Positions 13,221-25,827 are shown, counted from the first letter of the stretch. The stretch: 64,000 nt of DNA from Poronia punctata (GCA_022579005.1 MU401648.1:1-64000); one strand, 5' to 3'. Made by a program: numbers and translations. Notes: generated by a model not told the origin, from the sequence alone.

Positions 13221-16199
13221 CTTTTAAACTTATATAGTTTATTTTCATTATAAAAACTTTATTTATTTATTTTTAAAATTTAGTATTAATATTTATAGCT
13301 TTTTATTTTACTAAAAGGTTTAGCTAGCTTATTATTTACTTAGCCTTTATATTTATTAGCCCTTTTAACTAATAAGGCATAGTTGTTTTTTTTAAAAAAG
13401 CTATTAAAAAAGTTGAAAAATATTTTTATTAACACTTTTATTTTTAGTTTTATATTTTAATACATATTTTAATACTAATAGGTTGTTATTAATATAAAAG
13501 CTTTTTAAATATTTTTAAACCTATAATTTACTTTTAAAGTTTAATTAAGTATATAGCTAAGTAAAGTATAGCTTTTTAAATTACTTATAAATAGCTTTAC
13601 AATAATTATATACTTAAATATAAATATTTTATAAATGTTTAAAAACTTATAAAATACTTATATATTATATATAAACATTAATACTTTTTACTTTTTAGTA
13701 TTATAAGTTTTTTAAAAAAACAGCTTTTGTAATTATAAAAATAAATTTTAAAACTTTTATTTTGGCTTTAAAAGGTTTATACTTTAATAGCTTTATAAAT
13801 AATTAGTACTTTACTAACTACGTATAAACTAAGTAAAAGTCCGTTTTTATATCTTTTATTTTTTAAATAACTATAATATTTTTTAAATAAACTATATAAA
13901 TATAGTTTATTAACTTTAGTAGCACTTTATATATATAAGCCTAAAAGGTTATAACAATATTAATTAGCTTAAACAATATAAATTATATATTTAAAATGCT
14001 TATATTGTATTTAAAAAGCAGCTTTATATTTATTACTATACTTAATTTAAATATATTAATAAGCGTTTAAATAGTTTAGCTTTAAAAGGGTTTTTATAAA
14101 CTTTAGCTTATTCATTATTTTTAATATAAAAGATAAAAAGTATTTATTTTTTATAGTTATTATGTTTAACTTTATATAGCTAATATAAAGCTTTAAACGT
14201 CTTTTTAAAATAAATCTAATAAAAGCTTTTATGTTTGCTTTTAAGTACTATATATAGCTTATTTAAAAGCTTTATTTAAAATACTTTTTAAGGACTAACT
14301 ATTGCCTTTTTATAATAAAATAAAATAAACTAAATAGTACTTGTACTTTTTTTACTAGGTTTAATATATATATATATATATATATATATTAGTACTAGCA
14401 ACCCCTTTATTAATATCTTATAGTATATATATATTAAAACACTTTAAAACACTTAAATAAAAAGATTTTGTCTTTAATAATAAATTTACTATTAATTTTT
14501 AAAAAATTAAGATGTTTTTTTAAAAAAACTAAAACCTATACTTATTATTTTATCTATATACGCTGTTTAAATATTAACTATATATTTTGTAAGCTTTTAA
14601 AAGTTTACTTTTTAATATTTATTATAAACCTATTAAGTAAAAGTTATATTTAGTAATATATTTAACTCACTTATTTTTAACAATAATATTAAACCCTTTA
14701 ATACCTTTTATTTTTTACTTTTATATTTAAAATTCCCACTTTTATTGCTTTTTAACTTTTAATATTTTATAATTAGTAAGACACTAGCTATATAAGCTAC
14801 TTAATATTAAAATAGCTTTCTATTTAGCTTTATTAGTAAAGGTAATAAAATGTTTAATTTTTATAAGTGCTTGTTTTAAAGTGTTTATATATAATATTAA
14901 ATCAAGCTTATATATTTATATTTATAATCCTCCTTTTAGCTTTTGTTTACTACTTTTAAAAATTTAGGCATTATTTAAAATAGCTTTATTATACTAAATA
15001 ATTTATAAAGCTTTATTAATATAAATTAGATATATATTTTTTCTTTTTCACTTATTATTTAGCTTTTAATTATTTAAGTTTAACTTAGCTGCTTAAATAT
15101 TTATACTTTGCTATTAAGCTATTTAAATGACTTTTGTTTTATATTAATTAAATATTATTTAAATACGAATAAATCTTTTAAGTAACCTTTAGCTATAAAG
15201 CTATATTTATAACAATAATAATATATAAAGTTGCTATTTATATATATTATTTTATTATAATCTTAATATAGTGTTAGCTTAATAATTTATTTAGCGTTTT
15301 AAAAAATATAAATTACTATTAAGTTATTTACTAACTTTGTTTACTTTAATAAGTATTTAATATATTCTCACTACTATAATACTTAGGTCTTTTTAATAAT
15401 ATAATACTAAGTGCTTTATTACTTTTTAACTGTTTAATTATTATTATATTATTAAGCAATATATACTACTTTATTAAAACCTTTTTTAGTTTGTTTAAAG
15501 TTTATTTTAATATTTACGCTCTTTAAGTATTTTTTTTAATAGTATAGCGCCTTTAAGCTTTTAAAATAATACTTATTAAAAAAAGAAGTCTTTTAAGTCT
15601 TTTTTATTACTTTATTATATATAACTACTTTTAAAAACTTTATATAAATAGCTTTAGGTTATCGTTTTTCTACTAAATAAACTTTTAAAAGTTTTTAAAA
15701 GTAGCTTTTAAAAAAGATTATATTTTAACTTATAATATTTATAAATTAATTTAAAAAGTTGTTTTTTTAGCTTTTTATATTTTTATATAGACTTTTATAA
15801 TAAAAACTACTTTTTAATAATAGTTTAAACTTAAAATATTAGCTTTTAATAGTTTATTTTTAATAAGTTATTACTTAATAGCTTATTAGTTATTATAATA
15901 AGTAAAACTGCTTACTTTAAAATCTTTTATTTATACATAAGCTTTTAATTTTTATAGTTTGTTTATTTTTAGTTATTTATAAATTTAGCTTAACTATTAA
16001 GTAGGTTTTTAAGTTTTTTTTGTTTATTTATATTATTAAGCTTTTTTAAACTTATTTATATTATTAAGCCCTTTTTAAGCTTATTTATATTATAAGTAGC
16101 TAACCTTTAGTAGTTATAAACTCTCTTAGATTTATAATTTTAATTACTTCTTTATATATAAAAAAATAAGAATATAAAAATATAAAAATATAAAAATAA

Positions 16200-16703
16200 A
16201 AAAATAGAAAAATAGAAAAATAGAAAAATAGAAAAATAGAAAAATAGAAAAATAGAAAAATAGAAAAATAGAAAAATAGAAAAATAGAAAAATANNNNNN
16301 NNNNNNNNNNNNNNNNNNNNNNNNNNNNNNNNNNNNNNNNNNNNNNNNNNNNNNNNNNNNNNNNNNNNNNNNNNNNNNNNNNNNNNNNNNNNNNAAAAAT
16401 AGAAAAATAGAAAAATAGAAAAATAGAAAAATAGAAAAATAGAAAAATAGAAAAATAGAAAAATAGAAAAATAGAAAAATAGAAAAATAGAAAAATAGAA
16501 AAATAGAAAAATAGAAAAATAGAAAAATAGAAAAATAGAAAAATAGAAAAATAGAAAAATAGAAAAATAGAAAAATAGAAAAATAGAAAAATAGAAAAAT
16601 AGAAAAATAGAAAAATAGAAAAATAGAAAAATAGAAAAATAGAAAAATAGAAAAATAGAAAAATAGAAAAATAAAAAAATAGAAAAATAGAAAAATAGAA
16701 AAA
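16200..16703. repeat. 8-bp minisatellite, unit AAAAATAG, with assembly gap
   Basis: A near-perfect array of AAAAATAG runs on both sides of the N block and stops exactly at the start of copy B's right LTR. One unit near 16670 has lost the G. The flanking A-rich leader (16160-16200) contains precursor-like TATAAAAA units. The array reads through as a long frame rich in Phe, Ile, Leu and Tyr on the minus strand, which is an artefact of the repeat. The true length is unknown. Confidence 0.95.
16295..16394. other. Assembly gap of 100 N
   Basis: Exactly 100 N inside the 8-bp array. A round 100 is commonly a placeholder for a gap of unknown size, so the array was probably too long to assemble through. 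Confidence 0.97.
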
Positions 16704-16908
16704 TATAAAAGTTTTAGTAATAAATTGGTTATAAAGTAGTATTATAAGCAATAAAAAAACAAATAAATTAAATAAATTTTATTTAATCATTTAAGTAAAT
16801 AACTAAGCTAGCTAAGCTTTAGCTATTTATTAGCATAGCTTTAATAAATTTATATTTTATATTTAAGTAGCTTAGCAAGTAGGCCTTATAAGTAAATGCG
16901 TTCTTATA
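16704..16908 (-). repeat. LTR of copy B (5' LTR, right end)
   Basis: Begins TATAAAAGTTTTAG and ends CTTATA. It is about 205 bp, shorter than its partner at 1980-2212 because of internal losses. The end half, GCTTTAGCTATT through AAGTAGGCCTTATAAG, matches the 1980-2212 LTR best, which is why I pair them. Confidence 0.75.
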
Positions 16909-18714
16909 TAATAGCTTTTAATAAAATATACTAAAAACATATAAGGCTAGGTATATATAGTATTTAATATTTTTTTTCTATGTTTATAACTTATAGTTTT
17001 TATATCTATATTTTAAAATACTGTTAAAATAATTTAAATAAAGTTATTATTTATATATAACGTCTTAGTTAAAGATTATTTTCTACAAGTATATATATAT
17101 ATATATATATATATATTTTATTAAGTAGTTCTTTTAAGCAATAAGTAAAGTAGCTATATATTAGTAATTTAACAGCTTTATATATATATATAGCCAAATT
17201 AAAAATGTAAAGATAAGCTATAGTAACGTTTATAGTTTTAAGGTTATATTTTTAGTTTATAAACTTTAAAAGTATTATAATAACTTATAAAAAGCAAGGC
17301 TTTAAAAGATAACTTAAGTTATTATTAAAAGCTTAAAATAAAGCGGTTTGCTTTTTACTAGTTATATAAACTTTATATATATTATAATATAAGTTTATAA
17401 TCTTAATTTACTAGTATTTTAAAAAGTAAAAGACTATAAGTTACTTATTAGCAATATATAAATAACCAAGCTTTAACTAATCTCTTTTTTAATCTATTAA
17501 CGTTTATAAATATATATAAACACCTTTAAGTGTTATAACACTAAAACTATTTTAAAAGTTAAAGCCTTTTTTATAAAGAGCAAAATAAAAGCCTTAAAAG
17601 GCCTAATAAACGCGGTTATTATTATAAACCTTTTAATAATTTAAAACAAATTAAACAAGGTTTTATTATATTTTAAACGGTTATAAAACTAATATTAATA
17701 TATATAAATATCGCTAGTTTATACTTATATATATTGTTATATTTTAGTGTAATATATCAACGTTTTTATAAGGAAATAATAAATATACTATACTATTATT
17801 TTTTACTTTTCTTTATAAAACACTATTTATAATTAATAATATACTTTTAAAAACAAAAATAGCAAAAAGTTAAAAGATTTAAATAGCTTTAATAAGGTAT
17901 TAAAGTATTAATTTATATTTAAATTATTAACCATTATATAATAAAAACTTATTATATAATATTATATACTTATTAATATTGTTATATTATAACTATATAT
18001 AAAAATTATAAATTATTTTATAAACTATAAATTAAATTAAAATCTTTAATAAGTATAAAAAATATATAAACTTTATTAATATTTATAGTATTTTAAAAGC
18101 TAGTAATAATAATAATAATACTATATAATTTATTTAGTTTAACTTTATTAATAACTTAGTATAATAAATAATTTAAACAAGTTTATTAGCTTTTATTTGT
18201 TTTAGTTTTTAACTTTAACACACTTTATATTATATTAAAATATTTAATATAAAATAGTTTATTTATTTTCTTAAATTTTTAGAGAAAGGAAATATTTATA
18301 AAGCTTGTTTAACTATAAAGCTAAAATTAAACTAATAAATTTAAAAACTTTTAATAAATAGAAATTTTTAAAATAATAGTTTATTAATAATATTATTTAT
18401 TAGTAATTTAAAGTATACTATAAACTTTTTATATATATTAAAAGCTTTTATTTAAATTAAAATATAAGTAATAAATAAATAAGCTTTTATTATATATTAT
18501 AAAAGCTACTATATTAAAAGATTTCTATATTTTATTTTATTTTACTATTAAATTAATATTATATATTTATTAATAGTTATATTAAGTTCTATATAAAATG
18601 TTAAATTTATATATATACGCTTAATTTAAAAGCCTTTATTATGTTAAAACTTTATAATAGCTTTTATGCTATATATATTACTTAGCTAACTATTTAAGGC
18701 CCTATATACTTATA
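16909..18714. other. AT-rich gene-free stretch, unassigned
   Basis: RIP-like AT-rich sequence between copy B and island 2. It holds a (TA)n run at about 17090-17117 and short TAA/AAT runs near 18105-18120. I could not match it to the retroelement families seen elsewhere, and no gene is visible. The shift to normal composition falls at about 18715. Confidence 0.6.
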
Positions 18715-18890
18715 TCCTCGTAAGTCTATACTAGAACAGGTTCTCCTTTACCGATTACACATTGTCGGTGAAAGGACCTGTACATCCCCTACGCCCGTTT
18801 TTTTATACATTCAAATTCAAAAGCTGCTGTCTACATAGTATATGGTTCTATGGTATAAATGTCCATCTAACAAAACCATTATCAGACAAG

Positions 18891-20581
18891 ATGTCTGCAG
18901 ATGATCAGCAATTCTGGGACTTGGTAAGTGATCGAGCTCTTAAAACGTATTGCTATCAATGATCCAAACAACCTTTCCGAACCACCTGATATTCCGCTCT
19001 TCCTAATATGTTTTGTCCGCCTGTTACAGCTCTCTTCAGTGCCCAACCATGTCCGACAGTACTCAGGTGACGTTGCCGGTTATGTCGACCAGGCCGTGGA
19101 TAAGGCAGCCGAGGCTATACGAGAGACGATGGCATCGACACCGTGGCTGCCCGAATACGCTCGACCAAATATACCGCCTCCACCCCCTGTCCAAGTCATA
19201 CCTGTGTCGGCATGGGGAAGGACACAGGCATGGATATCTCGGAATAAACTGATTAGTGGCGTCTTGGTTTGCATTGTTGGTTATGCTACATACCGGTCGG
19301 TGCGTCATAGCAAACTTCTGCGGAAATCTAGAAGAGCTCGGCGGGCGCGAAACGGTGGACGTCTGGAGGTCGTCGTTATAGCCGGGTCACCCTCTCTTCC
19401 GCTTACAAAATCGCTATCCTTGGATCTAGAGAGGAGAGGGTTCATCGTCTACGTGACATGCAACACCACAGAGGACGAGCTAATGGTGCAGAGTCTGTCA
19501 CGGCCGGATATCAAGGGCTTACCTATCGATATCACCAATGTAAGTCACTCCATATTCATTGTGGGACGAGAAAGCTGAAACTTGTCACTTGCGCCAGCCG
19601 TTGAGTGCAGGCACTTCGATCGAGCGGTTTGCGTCCTATCTCCAGACACAGCATGCCGCAGTCCCTCGAGCTAAGCCTAGTTATTTGACATTAACATCGG
19701 TCATCCTTATACCATCCTTGCACTACCAAACCTCGCCGATAGCGACCATTCCCCCCTCGAACTTTGCGGACCTCTTCAACACACATCTTCTGCAGCCAAT
19801 CCTCACAATTCAGGCATTCTTGCCCCTCCTCACTTCCCGTCTCGCATTACCTCCATTGCCGCATACTGGTAACGATGATGGCGACAACGACGGAAGCAGT
19901 AAAAATAGCAATGAGAATAGCGAAAATAATGACAGGCGTGGCACGAAAGCACCCAGGGTACTGGTGTTCACACCGTCCATCATATCTTCTATCAACCCTC
20001 CTTTCCACGCGCCTGAAGCAACCGTATGCTCGGCTCTGTCAGCTTTCACGGAAGTCTTAACGGGCGAGCTGCGGCCTCTGGGTGTTCCCGTAACGCAATT
20101 CCGGCTTGGTACCTTCGACTTCACCGGGTTCGTGCCGGCGCGCAACCCACACAACACTGGTTCCCTTCCTCCATCCGTTGAAACACAACAATGGCCAGAG
20201 GCCGCTCGCCTTGCTTATGCTCGCAACTTCGAAATCCAATCTTCGTCGGCTATCTCGGCTGGGCGCATTCGCGGCCTGAAGGGCAGTTCACTGCGTGATC
20301 TACACCATGCTGTATTCGATGTCATCGATGGCACTGAGAAGAGTGATGTTGTGCGAGTGGGACTTGGCGCGGGTTTATATGGATTTGTTGGGCGGTGGGT
20401 GCCACGTGGCATCGTCGCCTGGATGATGGGCATTCGCCGGGTCAATGAGCTTAGCACATGGGAAGGGTCTTATAGCGGCAGCGGAAGCGAGAGAAGCAAT
20501 AGCGAAAACGGCGAGGGGCACGAATATATTGCCGTGGGCCGGGTGGACGACGGGGCCACTAACGTGTGGAAGGAAGTTTGA
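18891..20581 (+). CDS. DUF1776 family protein (short-chain-dehydrogenase-like)
   Basis: Fungal DUF1776 protein, of the group that includes yeast Pbr1, from memory of the family. Biochemical role unknown. Exons 18891-18923, 19030-19539 and 19598-20581 join in frame to 508 aa; the introns are 106 and 58 bp with GTAAGT donors and CAG acceptors. The start MSADDQQFWDL is followed by the family's SSVPNHVRQYSGDV segment. There is a proline run (about 59-63), a probable membrane helix at about 85-101, then a basic RKSRRARRAR stretch and a Rossmann-like strand VVVIAGSPS. The second half keeps an SDR-like order but I see no clear catalytic YxxxK. A low-complexity insert rich in Asn, Asp, Ser and Glu interrupts it after LPHTGNDDGD. 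A possible AATAAA signal is at 20718-20723. Only about 175 bp separate the ATG from RIP-degraded DNA. Confidence 0.88.
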
Positions 20582-20841
20582 GGTGGTTCAAGGGCGGTGG
20601 TTCTCGCTGGTATGCTCGACTCGGTGCCCTGTCTCGTGAGTCTCGTCCCGTAAACACTGTAGATAAAGGAGAGTTATGGGGTAGTTCGCCGGGGGAAACT
20701 TCCATCTCGGTTCCCGAAATAAAACTCGAACCCCTTATACTTTCTCACAATAGCCCAATGTAGTCGCCAATTGCAAATGTACCGGCCCACGCGAGTCCCG
20801 CCTGGGAGATGCGCTGGATACCTTTATCAAGAAGGAAAACC
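20582..20841. other. Convergent intergenic region
   Basis: 260 bp between two stop codons that face each other, which must hold the 3' ends of both the DUF1776 gene and YTH1. An AATAAA at 20718-20723 suits the plus-strand transcript. No further gene is seen. Confidence 0.6.
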
Positions 20842-21624
20842 CTAGTGATGCCCCCTTCCAAATTTCCTCTCTCCTCGGCCGCGCCACCTACCACCCCTAC
20901 CTCCTCCAAATCGATTGCCTCTACTAGCAAATTTATCATCGCCGCCTCTTCGACTGCCGTGATCTCTCATCTCATCATCCAGAAACTCTTCCCTCCTAGA
21001 TTCGTCAGGAGCTACTTCGCTTTTGGCTACGGGCTTCTCCAGATCCTTCTCCCATCGCGGGTGGGCGCCTTCCTTGCAACCCCTACCGTCGGGACAGAAG
21101 CCGGCTAGGTAGTAAGGGCACAGTTTCCGCCGAACATGTCTCTTACTGCACATAGGACCCAGCGGACAGAAGCCCATCTCGTAGTGAGGACATGGCGGCA
21201 ACTTGCTAAGTGGGTCGATGTGGAGGTACAAACACTCATCGCCGTTGGAACAGTATCCGTTGCGCACGAAAAAGTTGCATTCAGGCATCTTCCGCAGGTT
21301 GTATTCGTGAAGGAACTCGCACCCGTCACCCTTCTTACACAGGGCGCGGAGCCAATGCTTGCACACAAGCGAGTTATAAGAGGTGTTTCCGCTACTAGTC
21401 GTATTTGTTGACGAGGTGGTGTGTCGATCTGGACATTGAGGGCCGTTCGGACAGTGGCCCGCTAGGAAGGCCTTGCATACTGGCCTGCTCGGGGAGTAGC
21501 CATGGCCATAGTTACGGCGGAGGAAAGGGGAGAAATTGAACGTGTAACTGGGTGCTCGGTGTTCGAGAATCTGATGTGCCAAATCTGTTGCTGAGGGAGG
21601 GTCAGTAACCTCTGGCGCTGCCAT
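20842..21624 (-). CDS. YTH1: mRNA 3' end processing zinc-finger protein (CPSF30/Yth1)
   Basis: RNA-binding subunit of the nuclear cleavage and polyadenylation factor; in this family the fingers contact the AAUAAA region of the pre-mRNA. A single exon encodes 260 aa. Five CCCH fingers are visible at about 50-68, 88-106, 116-135, 145-163 and 169-188, mostly C-x7-C-x5-C-x3-H; finger 3 has x8 in the first gap and finger 5 has x4 before His. The N-terminal [12 protein letters not shown] and SRPVCKAF are family hallmarks. The C-terminus is an RGG-type tail (about 235-260). I start at the ATG at 21624; a frame from 21654 would need a TTG. It converges on the DUF1776 gene. No intron is needed. Confidence 0.95.
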   Translation of the reverse strand: MAAPEVTDPPSATDLAHQILEHRAPSYTFNFSPFLRRNYGHGYSPSRPVCKAFLAGHCPNGPQCPDRHTTSSTNTTSSGNTSYNSLVCKHWLRALCKKGDGCEFLHEYNLRKMPECNFFVRNGYCSNGDECLYLHIDPLSKLPPCPHYEMGFCPLGPMCSKRHVRRKLCPYYLAGFCPDGRGCKEGAHPRWEKDLEKPVAKSEVAPDESRREEFLDDEMRDHGSRRGGDDKFASRGNRFGGGRGGRWRGRGERKFGRGHH

Positions 21625-22458
21625 TTGTGCCTCTTGATACTTTTCTCTCTCCAATGCTGATAAACCTTGGTTGTCGACGCTACTGTTTTGGGAAGACCTT
21701 TAGAATGCGGTGAAATCTAAAGAACGCGGGCTATCCCAGGCACTTACTTAGCTACCGGCGTGGATAGAGTGACAGTAGGTTTCCTGGATAGCTGGGGCCT
21801 GGGTAAGATGTAGTAGTAGTAGAATTTTAACGTCTATCTTAGTAGGAGAACAGATTTGGGCAGTTGATGCGCGAAGGTTAATTGTGCCACCTCACTCTTT
21901 TCAGGGATTTGCAAGCTTACTACCTAGGTACCTGAAGGTAGTGCTTATCACTAAATTAGCTATATTATTAAAACAACCACTTTTTTAATACTTTACCTTC
22001 CTTTAAAAAACACCTATATAGGTTAAATTTTAGCTAATACTTAGTATAGTTTTAATAAACATAGTAATAATAGCGCTAAAATCTTAAAAATTAAAAATGT
22101 AAATATAACTAGATTAATTAACTAGCTTAAATTAAAAAGCTAAATATGTTTTTATAAGTTTATATACTAGCTATATTAAAGGTAAAATTCTAGTAATTTT
22201 AAATTATATAGTTTAACTTAATTTAATTTAATAATATAATATGCTTTTTTAAAAAAAATGTTTTTATTTTTATAATATTTAATAAAATAGTTATTTAGCT
22301 AAAAAGCTATTTTGAAAATTTTTATTTTATATAAATATAAAATATAAGCAAGGTAAAGTTAAATATATTATAATAATCTTTTAAATTTTAAAGCATAATA
22401 GTATTTTTAAAGTTTAAAAACTTTTTTATTTTTATTTATTAATAAATTAGTTTTAAAA
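21625..22458. other. YTH1 upstream region grading into AT-rich block
   Basis: Normal composition to about 21955, the probable promoter and 5' untranslated region of YTH1. RIP-like AT-rich sequence then follows with no recognisable gene. The border is sharp, a few tens of bases. Confidence 0.6.
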
Positions 22459-22575
22459 TATAAAGGTTTAACTAATAAGTTAATTATAAAATATTATTGC
22501 TAGCAACTTTAAAATTTAAACTTATTAAATAACTAATTTAGCTAAAAGCAATATAGCTAACTAAATAGCTTATAG
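22459..22575 (-). repeat. Truncated LTR of the copy A family
   Basis: Starts TATAAAGGTTTAACTAATAAG and follows the first half of the family LTR (TTATAAAATATTATTGCTAGCAACTTT). The second half is not recognisable, so it is a fragment. Confidence 0.6.
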
Positions 22576-22861
22576 CTATTACTTTTTAAAAATAGTAAAT
22601 ATTAAGCTTATACTTATAAACAGCTATATTTTTACTATTTAATATATATTTAAGCTTATAAACTTAATAAAAATTTAAACCTTTTTTATAATTTCTTTTT
22701 AGTTTAAAATTTTTAATAATTAATAAATAAAGTTATTTTATAAAGCCTTGTATTTTTAAAACTTATTTATAATAATTTTATAATAAAACACTTACTTTTA
22801 AGCAACTTTTTAGCTTATTACTATATAAACTATTAAATTTATTAAAGTTATACTAACTATT

Positions 22862-23096
22862 TATAAAGGTTTTAATAATAAGGTAGTTATAAGGTAATGT
22901 TGCTAGCAATTTTAAAAAATAGGTATATTAAATAACTTTTGTTTAGTTAACTAAGTAAGTAACTAAGCTAGCTAAAAGGATAAAAAAAGGTGTAACTAGC
23001 TAAACTATAGCTAATAGTTAGCGTAGGTTTAAGCTATATATAGTTTATATATTAATAGCGCAGCTAGTCGGTTTAATAAGTAAGTGCTTTATTATA
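22862..23096 (-). repeat. 3' LTR of copy C (left end)
   Basis: About 235 bp, starting TATAAAGG and ending ATTATA. It carries the variant central segment GCTAAACTATAGCTAATAG and AATAGCGCAGCTAG, shared with 37725-37956 but not with copy A. Confidence 0.85.
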
Positions 23097-23629
23097 TTGC
23101 TTTTTTTAAGTAACTAGTTTTTAGTAATAAAGTATTTATAAGCATATTTTAAAATTTTTAGGTTTATATTTTTAGCTAATTAACTACTTTTATTTTGTGC
23201 TTTATTGTTGCTTAGTTGCTAGCTTATATTATAATATATTTTAAACTTAGTTATTTGCTTTTTACTTTTTATATAATAATATTTTTATATTTTTTACTTT
23301 TACTGCTAGTTTTAAAAAGTATGCTTACTATAATGCTTTTTTAATTATTTTATACTAGCTTTATATACTTATAGCTTTTTTATTTAAATTTTAATTAGTT
23401 ATACTTTAATTATATAGTTATTAATTTTGCTATTAATAATAAAAGTAATAAATAATTAGCAAAAGTTAGTATTTTTAGTATTAAACTTTATATTTATTAT
23501 GCTATTAATATATATATTAATTTTTATATTTATTATATTTACTAGCCTTTTTAGCCTAGCTATATTTAATATAAAGTAAATTGTTATACTTATTATTTTA
23601 TACGTTTACTGCTTATTTTTTAAGCATAT

Positions 23630-23735
23630 TGTAGGGGAAGGTGCAGACCTAGCTATATTAAAAGGTTTATTATAGTAGGATACTATATTTGCTCTAACAC
23701 TTTAATATACTATAATATACTTATTTAATCTAATA
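23630..23735. repeat. Left terminal repeat of the TRIM-like element
   Basis: 106 bp, TGTAGGGGAAGG to ATCTAATA. It differs from its partner mainly by C/T and G/A changes and a 2-bp indel after TGTA. Confidence 0.8.
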
Positions 23736-24357
23736 TATAGTAAAAGCTGCCGCCTTTGTCTAATTCCTGTTTGCGTTTTCTTATCGCAGTACATTATACA
23801 CATTTAAATATAAGGTTAATTATTTAATTTTAAGATATAATTCTAACAGTTATTATGCTAGCGTGCATTGCCTTGCTGCCTTCGCTTTTGCTTTTTGTTT
23901 TAGCGTTTTTTTTAGTCGCTAACTAATATACATACTTACAGAATTAAAAAAAGTATAAGCTAATGCAATTCTAACCTATACTTACCTATACTGGTTTATA
24001 TCTCCTTGCAACGGCTAAGTAGAGAAGAAGGAAAAAAAAACATATATATATACATATACACTACTTTTATTATTTCTAAATTTATTATAAAAAGTGTTAA
24101 AAACAAAGGTTTACGTTGATTATTTTTAAAAAATTCTAGCATAAAACTTTCTTTTAACCTTTGCTTGTTAACATATTTCCAGCTAAGTAAAAAAAGACCT
24201 AAAAAAGTAAAGAAGACTTTATAAAGTAGTTATATTTAAGGTAGTTAAAAAAATATTAAAAACAAGGTTATTATAATAAATTTAAAAGTATTTTAGTAGT
24301 TTATATATATATATTAATTTTGCCTTGTTAGTAATGTATAGCAAGGGAGTTTAGCTG

Positions 24358-24465
24358 TGTATAAGGAAAAGTGCAGACCTGGCTATATTAAAGGGTTTAT
24401 TATAATAAAATACTATATTTGCTCTAACACTTTAATATACTATAATATACCTATCTAATCTAACA
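24358..24465. repeat. Right terminal repeat of the TRIM-like element
   Basis: 108 bp, TGTATAAGGAAAAG to ATCTAACA, the direct partner of 23630-23735. Confidence 0.8.
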
Positions 24466-25827
24466 ATATATATTAATTAACTTTATTAAATTTAGTTAGT
24501 ATTGCTTAGCAAATTATTTGCTATACTATTTTTTTTAAATATATATAGTTTTTTTATAATAACTATATATACTATAAAGTTAACAACTTTAAAGCTTATA
24601 TTATTATACTAAGCATTATTTATATAAGTTATTATATTTTCTATTTTAAAAAAGCTTTACTAGCTTTTTAATAAGCAATTGCTCTTTAAAAAAGGCTATA
24701 TGTTTTAAAACTATTTTTTTTGCTATTTTACTATATATTAAAAATTAACTAGTATTTGCTATTTGCTTACTATTTTAGTTATTTTTTAAGTTATTAATAT
24801 TATTTGCTAATTATTTGCTATTTATTAGCTTAATATTAATATAGCTTTAATTAAACTTTTAGCTTTTTGCTTAAAGCTAGCTTAGTAGCTTAGTTTTAAA
24901 AGCTACTACTATAACGCTTTTTATTAAAGCATAGTATATTCTTTTTAGCTAACTTAAATATATACTTAAATTAGCTTTTTAATTTTCTTATTAGTACTAC
25001 TTTTAGTAAGCTAAACTTTTTTTAGCTACTTTGCAAATTTTATAATTATAAGGTCTTTTTTTATATTATTAAGTTTATTTAAAATAAAAAATTTATAATA
25101 TACTTATTATTTTAGCTATAGCTCTCGCTTATTTTAGCTATTATAGTTTTTTTTTAATAGCTAACTATAGTTTTTTTTTAATATAGTATATATATTTTTT
25201 AATAACTACTTTTTAGCTTTTGCTTTTTAATACTTTATTTAATAATAATGCTTTTTATATTAGTAGTTAAATTAAAGTTGCTATAAGTTTATTTATATAT
25301 AAGTTTTAGTTTTTATAGTACTATAGCTTAGTTAACTACTTAATAATAGTTTACTACTTTTTATTAACTAAGTTTTATATTTTTATAACTTTTAATACTT
25401 ATATATTAATATAACTATTTTATTTATTATTTTACTTAGTATAACCTTTTTTAACCTTTTTTTTATATTAGTTTAGTAAACAGTTTATATTTACTAAGTG
25501 CTTAGCTAGCTTTTAAATATTATATTTTATTAGCTAGCTTTTTTATTTTATAAGTATTTTTATTTACTTTAATTATTTTAATACTAAATAATATTTATTA
25601 TTACTTATTTGTTTATTTTTTAAATTAAATAATGCTATTTAACTACTATTTTAGCTAGTTTATTTATAATTTAAATAATAATATAAAAAATATATTATAA
25701 ACTTTAAAATAAATTTTAAGTAACTTAATTTAATATGCTTAAGTTTTTACTTTTTTAAAAAATTTAATTTAAATATATAAAAGTTAGCCTTTTTTTATAC
25801 TTAAACTTAAATTATACTATTAATAAC

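Larger units (their letters stand above)
1980..16908 (-). mobile_element. Ty3/gypsy element copy B (host of copy A), heavily RIP-degraded
   Basis: An older copy of the same family as copy A. Its LTRs are at 1980-2212 and 16704-16908. Its internal sequence runs 2213-2960 and resumes at 10335 after the copy A insertion. The part from 10335 follows the inside of copy A from about 3960 onward, and the degraded reverse transcriptase box lies near 13878-13889 on the minus strand. The coding sense is therefore minus, with the 5' LTR on the right. All frames are full of stops. A 61-bp internal duplication (13099-13220) and an 8-bp minisatellite beside the right LTR are later changes. I found no exact target-site duplication. 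Confidence 0.8.
23630..24465. mobile_element. TRIM-like non-autonomous LTR element
   Basis: 836 bp bounded by two direct repeats, 23630-23735 (106 bp) and 24358-24465 (108 bp). Both start TGTA and end CTAATA or CTAACA, so they have the TG...CA form of LTRs. They share long blocks such as GTGCAGACCT.GCTATATTAA and TTTGCTCTAACACTTTAATA. The interior of about 620 bp has no open frame and is too short for retroelement proteins. A purine-rich AGCAAGGGAG lies just inside the right repeat. A 4-bp ATAT (23626-23629 and 24466-24469) may be the target duplication, but it is weak in AT-rich DNA. It keeps more G and C than its surroundings, so it has met less RIP. It sits within copy C. Not matched to any named family. 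Confidence 0.75.

Noticed and set aside
16152..16751. 199-codon minus-strand open frame of repeating Phe, Ile, Leu and Tyr residues
   Set aside because: It is a reading of the 8-bp minisatellite across the N gap; an array without stop words stays open by chance.
21625..21654. Ten-codon N-terminal extension of YTH1
   Set aside because: It would need a TTG start; the ATG at 21624 gives a typical N-terminus.
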